Positions 57,101-64,000 of a stretch of 64,000 bases of DNA are shown here, piece after piece. The position numbers and the translations under genes were made by a program. This DNA is from Tubiluchus corallicola (Eukaryota > Priapulida > Priapulimorpha > Priapulimorphida > Tubiluchidae). The notes below the pieces were generated by a model. The model had not been told where the DNA came from, ran no database searches, and saw only the letters and a list, made by a program, of their open reading frames with translations. The first letter of the stretch is position 1. Every line of letters begins with the position of its first letter. The stretch spans positions 95,921-159,920 of the forward strand of contig JAQGDQ010002373.1 in NCBI GenBank assembly GCA_030141605.1, in the 5' to 3' direction.

Positions 57101-60083
57101 GTGCTGATTACTGATTGTATCTAGATTATGGACATCTAACTTATACCAGATATTCACCTACTCTGATTTTTGACGAGTTTTCCCACCTTCTTCATAAAGC
57201 TAGTGCAGACCTTTAATAGTGGGCAATTTTAACTTTCATGTTGATTGTACAAATGGCAAAACTGCTGCTACCTTTGTATTTTTTTAAAGATTCTTTTGGT
57301 TTATCACAACATGTTGCTTTTCCAACACAAAAACAAAGTTACGCTTTAGATTTGATTATCTCTTAGAGTAACTGATAATTTGACACATGAATCACCTAAT
57401 GCTCGTCATACGATTAGTAACCACATTTCCCTCATCATTTACCTGCATATATTTTGCATTTCAGGAAATTTTTCATCATTATTTGTTATTAAAATCTCTA
57501 CTGTAATGAAAATTATAAAAGTTATAATGCTATTATGCAACTGTGGTACTACTGTTTGTAAATATATTTGCAATGACAATTCAAACACATGCATTGTTCT
57601 AAACCACTTCCTGTGTCATGTATTTAGGCTGTTAGCAGCTTAAGAACGTCAAAGAAGAACTTGTTGATCTTTGGTCATAATCACATGCAAGATTTTCGCA
57701 CTTTCAGACACCATCAGTATCTCCCGATCAAGATTAAGAATGTCAATGCAAATTAATAGCAACTGATTTGTTGACACAGCAGCACAGACTAAAAGGTTAA
57801 ACTCCAAATTTATGCCAGTGGCATAAGCAAGTGCTGTTATGATAAGAAAATACACTAACTAAATGAAAATCGAGCACAAAAATAGAGGCATCTAAAAAAT
57901 CCATAAAAGCCAAAGAAGGTGAAAAGTATCAAATAATGTCATAGATGTGCATCATATCAACTTTGTAGTTTTAAATCTAAAACTTTTAAATCTTTATTCT
58001 AAAACACAGCTAGTAAAGTACAATAGCACAATATTATTTGCTTTTGCTTCCCAACACGCTGCCAAATGTTAAAACCATTTTTACCTACAGTTACGTCTCC
58101 AGGCACCTGTGTGAAACTTTATGCACAGGAATTCTGCCTACAACCTGTAGCTATAGCAACTAGCGTCTTTATGAAAATTTTCAGAAAAGTCAAAAACTCA
58201 TAAAACTCAAAACGTTTAACTTACCTGAGTTAAGCCTCATTAATTTTCTCCATTGAATATATCTCAACACTTTTACATTACTTTCTATAGAAGATATGCA
58301 TCATTTAAAGACGTTTTGCCTAACTTCGTGTTTTTACTGGAACACATTAATCCAAATTAGTGGTTGTTAAGCGAGAACTTACTATATTTCTCGCTATGCA
58401 AAATATTTTCACAACATCTCGCTATAGTAGGACAATCGGTACACCTTCACAATTGACGTCAAACATATTGGTCTATCGCTCTGCCTCCGCTGTAACGTAA
58501 GCACGCTCAGCGGCATTTGGAAAAACAGCTCACGCTGGATAACAACTGTCTAAACTAAACTAAACTGACCTGAACAACGTGACAGTCACAACTAATGTCT
58601 AATCAGCAGATAAACTGATTGCTCTTTTTCATAAACACAAATTTGCAAAGCAGCAGCTATTTTAACACAAAATTAACACTTCAAGTAGCCAAGGAAATGA
58701 CTTTTAAATTTAAACAGAATGTAGAGACGAAGTTCTAAAGCACTACAAAACACAGAGACATAAGTATAATAAAGAGACTAAGCCAGCTAGCATGGCTTTA
58801 AAATAAATGAGCAACAAAAATATTAAAAGTCTCTCTTGCCTTTGAATACCATCATGCCTGCGATGTATTTTTCTATATTAACTGATCATGTGCTCATCTG
58901 CAAGATTTATTCAGTTTTTGTATTTTTCCGTTTGTTAGGCTACAGAAATAGAATAAATTTGATTATTCCATTCCATCGACGACCCTTATATTGAATGTCC
59001 GAGTTACATGAGTCCCAATGGCATCTTTTAACCATGATTACAACCAGAAAAATAGCGTAAAATTAACTAATATTACATTGATGTATAATATAGGTTTTGA
59101 CCACATTTAAATTAATTTTGAGTGTGACGATCTCATTGAGGTTTATAAAAACTGGCCAGAAAAGAGAACATTTTGTTTTGCCTTTATTTATAGTTAATCA
59201 AATAGTTGTTTTTATCTAACTTGCAAAGCCATAAACTAAACTAAACTGCATATTTTCTTCATTGCAAAATGATTTAATCAACAACTCACAGACGTAAGCG
59301 TTGTGCATTTCTTCCTATAAATGAAACTAGACTATATATTTCCACTAATTCACTTGCAATTTCAATTGACAATAATAACACTTAGAACCAGGCCAATATT
59401 TCTCCCACTTAATGAAAAGTTGAGCATTTTTCATAACAGTGTTAGACAGTGCTGTGGTTAAATGTCCTGAACGTACCTGCGTTAATTAAGCTCTGCAGGT
59501 GCGTGAAATAACTTGCACGCTGATTGGACAGTCAACGAAAATGATTGACATAATGATTGACAAATTAGACGACACTTTCTATATTAGCGAATTTCAAGTT
59601 TAAATGCAAATTCTCTAAAAAGTGTTTTACGTGTTGACAATCATATTGCCCACACCTCTCTACCAAGGTCAGACTTTCTTATATACTGCTAGACAGTAGC
59701 TTATTTTTGGCATTTTAATTAATTTCTTAAATTAGTTAATGTTTTACGGAACATTTTAAAATAAATTATATTTTCAGCTACTTGGCGAACCAAATGACGA
59801 ATTGTATAATGTGAAACACACACACATCCCATAAACCGCTATTACTAGGTGTTAGCACCAATACCACATAGAACTGTAGCCTAAAACATAATTATTGACA
59901 ATATTGTAGCGTCCGCGCGATAGCTACATAATTTACAAACACCTGGCGGTGTAAAATAATAACTGATAGTATCTACCTGGCGGTGTAAATTAATAATCGT
60001 GCACTGAAAAAGAAAAATTGAACGAATACCTCCGCTAAAGTTTCAGATTGAGTAGGACTTAAGTCCCCAAAATAACCACTCAT
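44943..60083 (-). CDS. SEC14L2: SEC14-like lipid-transfer protein (CRAL-TRIO + GOLD)
   Basis: Twelve exons were placed on the minus strand, from 60030-60083 down to 44943-45118; all junctions are GT-AG and in phase, giving 364 residues. The start MSGYFGDLSPTQSETLAE matches the SEC14L2/3/4 N-terminus (MSG..GDLSP.Q). Order: CRAL-TRIO N-terminal helices (YYYLRWLRARDFELKKSE), CRAL-TRIO lipid pocket (EGHPVMYYYFDLDLKG, ITVVFDLENLALKH, HYPETLYKLNVVNAPKIFPI, VPVFFGG, PDGDPKC), then the GOLD domain (WEFITDENDIGFGLYLK, CHLVPETGSFIAEVPGI). Such proteins bind hydrophobic ligands (phospholipids, squalene, tocopherol) in the cytosol or at Golgi membranes. About 35-40 residues of the last GOLD strand are missing; the exon after 44943 was not found. 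The paralogue (SEC14L1 to 6) is not certain; the start favours the L2/3/4 group. Head-to-head with VPS29. Confidence 0.92.
46330..46478 (-). CDS. SEC14L2: SEC14L exon 11
   Basis: Acceptor GCAATATTTCAG, donor GTAATG. Encodes ICYGGEIPKSYYLQN and VEHHVGKAGSIIR, the link from CRAL-TRIO to the GOLD domain. Confidence 0.92.
46624..47447. mobile_element. MITE with TA target duplication
   Basis: The ends are CCGTATATACTCGCATATAA and its near-inverse TTATATGCGAGTATATACGG, flanked by TA (46622-46623 and 47448-47449). Further subterminal repeats (GGGGGTCGGCTTATATGC) occur twice inside. No transposase frame. TA targeting fits the IS630-Tc1-mariner group, but the exact family is not decided. It is interrupted by a second element at 46795-47063. 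Confidence 0.85.
46795..47063. mobile_element. hAT (Zaphod-like) MITE nested in the TA element
   Basis: It starts CAGTGGTGTATTGG and ends CAATACACCACTG, perfect inverted repeats over 13 bases, within a perfect 8-base target duplication TGTGTCAC (46787-46794 and 47064-47071). 269 bases, no transposase. Confidence 0.92.
47890..48170. repeat. two diverged copies of a sequence of about 95 bases
   Basis: AGAGTTAACAAAAACTACTC...CCAGTACAAAATATGATA at about 47890-47985 recurs, diverged, at about 48072-48170. Lies in a SEC14L intron; class unknown. Confidence 0.7.
48301..48407 (-). CDS. SEC14L2: SEC14L exon 10
   Basis: Acceptor TTAATTTTTCAG, donor GTATGC. Encodes NWQQLILDDIAMEEVPVFFG and NRGPDGDPKCSHL; compare vertebrate VPVEYGG.MTDPDGNPKC. 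Confidence 0.93.
48461..48604. repeat. Tigger-like MITE fragment, copy 1
   Basis: Contains TTTGGGACTGCAAAAAAGTT, GACATTTTGTTTTGCTGAAA and TTAAGCGAGGTTGGCATTAT, ending near GACTG before TA. Shares its layout with 54028-54165. Confidence 0.6.
49091..49174 (-). CDS. SEC14L2: SEC14L exon 9
   Basis: Acceptor TTGTTTTACAG, donor GTAAGA. Encodes APKIFPIAYAIVKPFLTQHT, the conserved APK.FP.AY...KPFL..T segment. Confidence 0.94.
49351..49948. repeat. 30-bp minisatellite, about 20 copies
   Basis: The unit begins actaattcagaacaataggt and ends ctaagtacag; the period is exactly 30 over about 600 bases. Variants alternate ctaagtacag and ctaggtacag. The array lies in the SEC14L intron between exons 8 and 9. 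Confidence 0.97.
50100..50180 (-). CDS. SEC14L2: SEC14L exon 8
   Basis: Acceptor TTCGTGTAG, donor GTAAGT. Encodes LLRMMEDHYPETLYKLNVVN, the YPE.L....V block of the SEC14 pocket. Confidence 0.94.
50393..51040. mobile_element. hAT element remnant with perfect 8-bp target duplication
   Basis: It starts TAGGGGTGTAC and ends GTTCC-type inverse CCCACCCTTA, flanked by identical TAATAAAC (50385-50392 and 51041-51048). The length is 648 bases; subterminal TTCGAA-type repeats lie at the right. It contains a degraded BED zinc finger, so it derives from an autonomous hAT transposon. Confidence 0.88.
50682..50786 (+). pseudogene. decayed BED-type zinc finger of a hAT transposase
   Basis: SVWEHFEK is read in one frame, VKCLLCKNKLL (the CX2C pair) in a second, and STSPIFNHV in the first again, giving the order WxHF...CxxC...STSxxxNH expected of a BED finger. 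At least two compensating frameshifts are needed, so it is dead. Confidence 0.65.
51130..51208 (-). CDS. SEC14L2: SEC14L exon 7
   Basis: Acceptor TTTTTTCTTAG, donor GTATGT. Encodes KKIEGITVVFDLENLALKHV; compare vertebrate ETITIIYDCEGLGLKHL. Confidence 0.93.
51549..51643 (-). CDS. SEC14L2: SEC14L exon 6
   Basis: Acceptor TATCTTAG, donor GTAGGT. Encodes GMVHSATRNDALKSMAHELE followed by a Lys/Glu-rich helix. Confidence 0.9.
51887..51917. repeat. (ATTC)n tetranucleotide repeat
   Basis: TTCATTCATTCACTCATTCA and onwards with one interruption. Confidence 0.85.
52211..52301 (-). CDS. SEC14L2: SEC14L exon 5
   Basis: Acceptor ATTTCTGCAG, donor GTAAAC. Encodes YSPKGICGEDREGHPVMYYY; compare vertebrate LSGGMCGYDLDGCPVWYD. 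Confidence 0.93.
52302..54599. other. SEC14L2: SEC14L intron 4
   Basis: No exon or ORF of note. A Tigger-like fragment lies at 54028-54165. The rest is unique AT-rich sequence. Confidence 0.5.
54028..54165. repeat. Tigger-like MITE fragment, copy 2
   Basis: TTTGGGACTAAAAAAAAGTT, then ATATTTTGTTTTGCTAAAAA and GTTAAGCGAGCTTGGCATTT, in the same order and spacing as 48461-48604. A third, shorter relative lies near 58370-58440 (GTTGTTAAGCGAGAACTTAC). Confidence 0.6.
54600..54662 (-). CDS. SEC14L2: SEC14L exon 4
   Basis: Acceptor TTTGTAG, donor GTACTG. Encodes DVIWRKQINADKLLEEYKVP, in phase 0 at both ends. Confidence 0.9.
55228..55271 (-). CDS. SEC14L2: SEC14L exon 3
   Basis: Acceptor CTATTTCAG, donor GTAAGA. 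Encodes ARDFELKKSELMLRN, the conserved R.F.L.KSE.ML helix. Confidence 0.93.
55704..55773 (-). CDS. SEC14L2: SEC14L exon 2
   Basis: Acceptor TTCTTTTTTCAG, donor GTATGC. Encodes FKTQVRDIARPEWDDYYYLR and WLR, the start of the CRAL-TRIO N-terminal domain. Confidence 0.93.
55984..56330 (-). pseudogene. LINE ORF2 C-terminal fragment
   Basis: Minus-strand reading RRLDFPLKPQFSKFLQLRMG, then (after a frameshift near 56220) HKIGGANSSLCECGLVNSSF and EHFLSECVLYSNQRDILL. The R.G...LN..L.KIG...S..C.CG....EH.L..C..Y pattern is the post-RT Cys/His region of non-LTR retrotransposons. It ends at a stop at 55984. Relic in SEC14L intron 1. Confidence 0.75.
56331..57129. other. SEC14L2: part of SEC14L intron 1
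   Basis: A C-run lies near 56518-56528. From about 56960 a decayed LINE endonuclease may begin in broken frames. Nothing else is seen. Confidence 0.4.
57130..57480 (+). pseudogene. LINE AP-endonuclease fragment, frameshifted
   Basis: In shifting plus-strand frames one reads YSPTLIFDEFSHLLHKA, VGNFNFHVDC, DSFGLSQHVAFPT and YALDLIIS. These correspond to the YRPP, GDFNxH, FGL.Q.V..PTH and LDLVI motifs of APE-type LINE endonucleases. Several frameshifts and stops. Opposite in strand to the nearby RT fragment, so a separate insertion. Confidence 0.7.
57481..60029. other. SEC14L2: rest of SEC14L intron 1
   Basis: AT-rich, no coding signal. Contains the Tigger-like scrap near 58370-58440. Confidence 0.45.
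60030..60083 (-). CDS. SEC14L2: SEC14L exon 1 (start codon)
   Basis: ATG at 60083, 18 codons (MSGYFGDLSPTQSETLAE), donor GTATTC. Its agreement with the vertebrate N-terminus fixes the start. Confidence 0.92.
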
Positions 60084-61353
60084 TTTTGTCGCATACAGCA
60101 AGATACACACAACACCAGAAGATCCCAGATAATGGATTAATTACATAAAACTTTTGCTAAAGTACACAAGAAAACGATGTAATTATTGACAACAAGACAC
60201 GACGTAAAGACATACACTGACAAATTTCTAAATCAATAAAGTGTACGATAATCGTACTGTACCCAGTGAGCAATGAGCTCTGTGTTTGCAACGTTTGCGC
60301 CATCTATAGTTCAATTTCACAACTTTCTTCAAGTATTGCCAAGTAGGTAATATTAGGTAATTAGCCTCTTTTAGCGCTATTTAATTGATTGTTCGATTCT
60401 ATTGATTTTTATTAATTGCTAGAGTTAGGAGGTTAAGGCTATAATACATTTTGAGAAAGAAGCTATTCGAAACTTGAGTTCGACTAAGTTAGAGTGAAAT
60501 AAATTTTACTTTGGCTCAATTGTATAACAATTCAGTACGAATAAAAAAGTAATGCAACTCAATTGTTGTTTCCTTTGTGTCTACACTATCTGTCAGATAG
60601 ACACAGAACATTAATAATCTAGTGCAACCTATCTACCTTAATTTTAGAACTCTGTTACACATAATTACGATTCACTTTAGGAATGTATGCTATTGCATAT
60701 TGAACGATGCCTACTGGGGGCAATAAATATAGTACAGACTCTAAAATAATCTATTTATAGTTTCAGTTAATTCTCAAACAGAAAAGTTGGCATCTAGATT
60801 TGGATCGTTTACTACATAAATCATTCCGACATCAGATGAGATGTTCACTGTCGTTGACATACAGGATACACCAGCTATATTATATATCTGCTGTAAAACA
60901 GTTAAGTTGTTGCAATCCAAGTGTTTTAATAGAAATAATTTATGAATATTTCCGTTCGAAATAGAAATTCAATGAATGAAAATGTTAATAATCAATTAAT
61001 ATTGAAGTCAGTATTCTTTCAATATTTAATTTTGCTGCAGCTTCAATAGGTATATACAGCACGTCTGTCTTTTATCAATTTTTTTTATTTAACTATTTCA
61101 TTATTTTTTGTAACGCAGTCTGCACAAATATTACGCAGAAAAAGACACGAAGAAATTAATATGTTGTTTTTTATATTGAAAGTTTTTATGATTGTTTAAA
61201 ATTTTGGCCAAATTTTGGCCAAACTTGGCGACGTTTTAGTTATGATTTGGCGAGAAAACGATATTTTGACGGCAACACTGTTACGTTAGACGTGGGTGTT
61301 TTCATACAGCATAACGTGTTCTCTACCGACTGAACGTTATAACGTTTTTAATT
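60084..61353. promoter_or_regulatory. divergent promoter region between SEC14L and VPS29
   Basis: 1.27 kb separates the two start codons on opposite strands, so both promoters and both 5' UTRs must lie here unless there are further noncoding exons. No TATA box or CpG island could be assigned with confidence. Confidence 0.5.
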
Positions 61354-61356
61354 ATG
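61354..61356 (+). CDS. VPS29: VPS29 exon 1: a lone start codon
   Basis: ATG immediately followed by donor GTGAGT. Exon 2 begins with Leu (TTG), giving MLVLVLGD as in the major vertebrate isoform. Confidence 0.85.
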
Positions 61357-64000
61357 GTGAGTTTATTTTAGTTAGATAATTCGCCTGTTTTAATTATATT
61401 TTGTTCACATGTGCCTTATTTTCTAAAAAAATTATATTAAAAGTACTATCGCCCGCGGCCTTTTTTAGCACCAGCTAGTAGTGATACATAAAAATCTTGA
61501 GATTAGCCACAGATGTTATTTACCGTTAGCACCACTAAGATGGTAAATCACTCAAGTTCTCAGTTTTATCTGTGATGTAATTTAAGTACATTCACACAGA
61601 GTCAATACTTTCCAGATGAACTTGTGTGCAGTGAGTTCTTTTTTGATCAGAAGAACAGTACCACTATTCTTCTTACATAATAATTATTATTAATATTATA
61701 ATAATTAGTACATGATAATTATTATTATTACTGGTGCAAAATGTGTTTTTAACATTTCAGTTGGTGTTGGTATTAGGAGACCTGCACATTCCACATCGAT
61801 GCAACAGTCTACCTCAAAAGTTCAAGAAACTACTAGTTCCTGGAAAGATTCAGCACATTCTTTGCACGGGTAATCTGTGCACAAAGGAGTCTTTTGATTA
61901 CTTGAAAACACTTGCTAGTGATGTTCATGTAGTACGAGGTGATTTTGACGAGGTATGTTCGAAATTTACGATGCGAATTAACAAACAGTATAGCTTTTTG
62001 CCTAACATTATTTTACTGTCTTCTGTACTGTTTTATTATCTATATATTCTAATCTCAGAGTCTCTAAGTCATTACTATTTAACCAGCTATAGTGACAATT
62101 TGACGAATATCTTTTTTCAGAATTTGAATTATCCTGAACAGAAAGTGGTGACTGTAGGTCAGTTTAGGATTGGCCTCTGTCATGGACATCAAGTCGTGCC
62201 GTGGGGTGATACAGAAAGTTTAGCAATAATTCAGGTAGGAATAAAACTAAAATTTATACCCAAAATTATATTCATTTCATTTGTTTGTTTATTCCTGGCT
62301 TGGTGTTAATTTAGTTGTTAGGGACCCGTTTTCAAGGAGCAGAAAAATGATGTTTCTGGATCATCTGCTTAAAGAACTGATGAGTCAATGCATTCGGTAT
62401 TTTTGAAATAATAAATTGCTGTTCATAATTATAACAACAATACAATTATGATACTAGTTAAGTGGTTTTCAATGTAATTGAATCAAAACAACTGCAAACT
62501 CGTTGAGCCACACACCTTATCCACACCGCACACTACCACACCACATCTGAAGTCATTGAGAGGAACCTGATCAAGGTTTGGGCTTCAAGCACCTCTAACC
62601 TCAAACCCGGCTACATATCAATTAGTTCATGGCAATAAGCCTTTTCACTGTTTCGCTATGTGCGCACCCAGTTACTGTACATCAAAAGTTAACTGGACCC
62701 AGAGCATCTTACTTAACTGCAACGGTCACATGACCTTATGCATGTGTCAATATGTAGGTGAAACTGGTGAAATACATGGTTATTTTTATTATATACTACA
62801 CGTGTATAGTTTTAAACTAGCATTTTATTCTTATATGAAAACACCTAACAAAATAGCAGCAACAATCCATGTTTAATGAAATAAGGGAAACAAATATTGA
62901 TGCCAAGAACTGCTGCTACAACAGCATGGGCCTCAAGGTGTTGTCAAGTGTAAGCAAATGCGTTGTTTGGTTCAGATAACTTTGTTAGGTTCACTTACCC
63001 TTTGACTGTTTCACAATCTTCATCAATCGCTGAAACTGTGAAAAGGCTAATTGCAATTTAAGATATTCTACGCACTAAGAAATTGAGTGACATATTGTCC
63101 TGGTAGGTATAGCATCTTTCAAGCCCTTATTACATTATTTTATAATACACTGAAGAGAAGAGGACAACTGCATATGCTGCAAAGGTTGTTAAGATTTATA
63201 GTTAAAGTAGTTCCTGATACTACACCCAAAATGTGCATTATACATAGTAGTGATCTACATATGTAGGCTTCTGTACAAACTTTGTTTCTGCATATAGTGC
63301 ATATGTTACTAGTCTATCACTTGTGATAGCATCAGCCTATTATTTGGAAAGCAATGAGGTTTTAATTTTGGTCAGATCGATTCTTGATTGAATGAATTAG
63401 CCCTGATGGCATCAGAAAACACTTAAAATAGCCAAGGTAGATATTTCTAGAAAACTGTAATAATGATGATAGAAAAAGTCCAGTACAACAGATATATTTG
63501 TACATTGCAAAGTACATTGTATATAAATGATGTACTTTTGATTTTCAAACATTCGTGTTTTGAATACTTAGCAATGTGCTTAATGCTATCGTAATCGTTA
63601 GAATGTGGGTTTTGCAAAAATTTTAAATACAAAGCACTAATTTTTTAATTAGTTACTTGCTTAGATTAATTAATTGGTTAACAAATTAATTGGCTTATTA
63701 ATATTTTGAAGAATACTCGAGCATTAATAAAAGTAAGTGTACAAAATGACTTGCATGTATAACTATAGTACGCTTTTACTGAAAGAAATAATTTACGACT
63801 TTCTAGTAACATTTTAAACTGTAGCAGTTATTTACCTTGTCATTTGTTCCATTCGTTGTGAACTTCCATATTAATTATCAATTTTCTTACAGAGACAGCT
63901 TGACGTTGATATTTTAATTAGCGGACACACCCACAAGTTCGAGGCATTTGAACATGAAGGCAAATTTTATATCAACCCCGGTACTGCCACAGGAGCATAT
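61354..64000 (+). CDS. VPS29: VPS29, retromer subunit (3'-truncated by window)
   Basis: Exons: 61354-61356 (ATG only), 61761-61952, 62121-62234, 63893-64000 (runs off the window); all GT-AG and phase 0. The 139 residues present match VPS29 almost position for position: [106 protein letters not shown]. The fold is a metallophosphoesterase (GDxH, GN, GDFD, GHxHK), but in retromer it serves as a scaffold binding VPS35 for endosome-to-Golgi or plasma-membrane recycling. About 45 C-terminal residues lie beyond the window. Start chosen because ATG|GTGAGT reproduces the vertebrate ATG-only first exon. Confidence 0.97.
61761..61952 (+). CDS. VPS29: VPS29 exon 2
   Basis: Acceptor AACATTTCAG, donor GTATGT; 64 codons from LVLVLGDLH to VVRGDFDE. 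Confidence 0.97.
62121..62234 (+). CDS. VPS29: VPS29 exon 3
   Basis: Acceptor CTTTTTTCAG, donor GTAGGA; 38 codons from [10 protein letters not shown] to SLAIIQ. Confidence 0.97.
62235..63892. other. VPS29: VPS29 intron 3
   Basis: No coding or RNA signal. AT-rich throughout. Confidence 0.5.
63893..64000 (+). CDS. VPS29: VPS29 exon 4 (cut by window end)
   Basis: Acceptor TTTTCTTACAG, then [15 protein letters not shown] onwards; 36 codons to the last base of the window, still open. Confidence 0.95.

Noticed and set aside
1-64000. CRISPR arrays, operons, ribosome binding sites, attachment sites
   Set aside because: Spliced eukaryotic genes; the only regular short-period repeats are microsatellites and a minisatellite without spacers.

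Overview
The window is nuclear DNA from an animal. It is AT-rich, with compact exons, GT-AG introns up to about 19 kb, a BEL/Pao retrotransposon (a metazoan-restricted superfamily), and many hAT-like, TA-target and LINE remnants. The three conserved genes are close to their vertebrate counterparts. I read this as an invertebrate with a conservative, intron-rich gene set, but the sequence alone does not fix the phylum. All gene models were made by eye from splice sites and remembered family conservation, not from alignments.

Layout, left to right. (1) 1-5041, minus strand: a BEL/Pao element with an intact pol frame and 3' LTR; the 5' end is missing. (2) 6556-37501, plus strand: nine exons of the SNF2-family recombination translocase RAD54B. 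The N-terminal ATP-binding exons lie to the left of the window and the last short exon was not found. (3) 16428-28238, minus strand: a single-exon gene of 3,936 residues with about 110 C2H2 zinc fingers, lying wholly inside one RAD54B intron on the opposite strand. (4) 8670-9974: a nearly identical second copy of this gene's 3' end (last 130 codons plus about 0.9 kb downstream) in a more upstream RAD54B intron, so the two copies bracket three RAD54B exons. (5) 37502-44942: a gene-poor spacer. (6) 44943-60083, minus strand: twelve exons of a SEC14-like CRAL-TRIO/GOLD lipid-transfer protein; only the final GOLD exon is missing. (7) 61354-64000, plus strand: VPS29, the retromer subunit, divergent from SEC14L and cut by the window end.

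The genes do not form one pathway: RAD54B acts in recombination, SEC14L in lipid and vesicle biology, VPS29 in endosomal recycling, and the giant finger protein is of unknown target. The most interesting part is the giant polydactyl gene. Its array is built from 3- and 4-finger modules organised in places as a 7-finger (about 587 bp) higher-order unit. It uses TD/SD/TN linkers in place of TGEKP almost throughout. It carries three fingers with a CX1C in place of CX2C, all of one module class. Its tail has been duplicated across coding exons of its host gene. Several transposable elements could be bounded to the base by terminal inverted repeats and target-site duplications.
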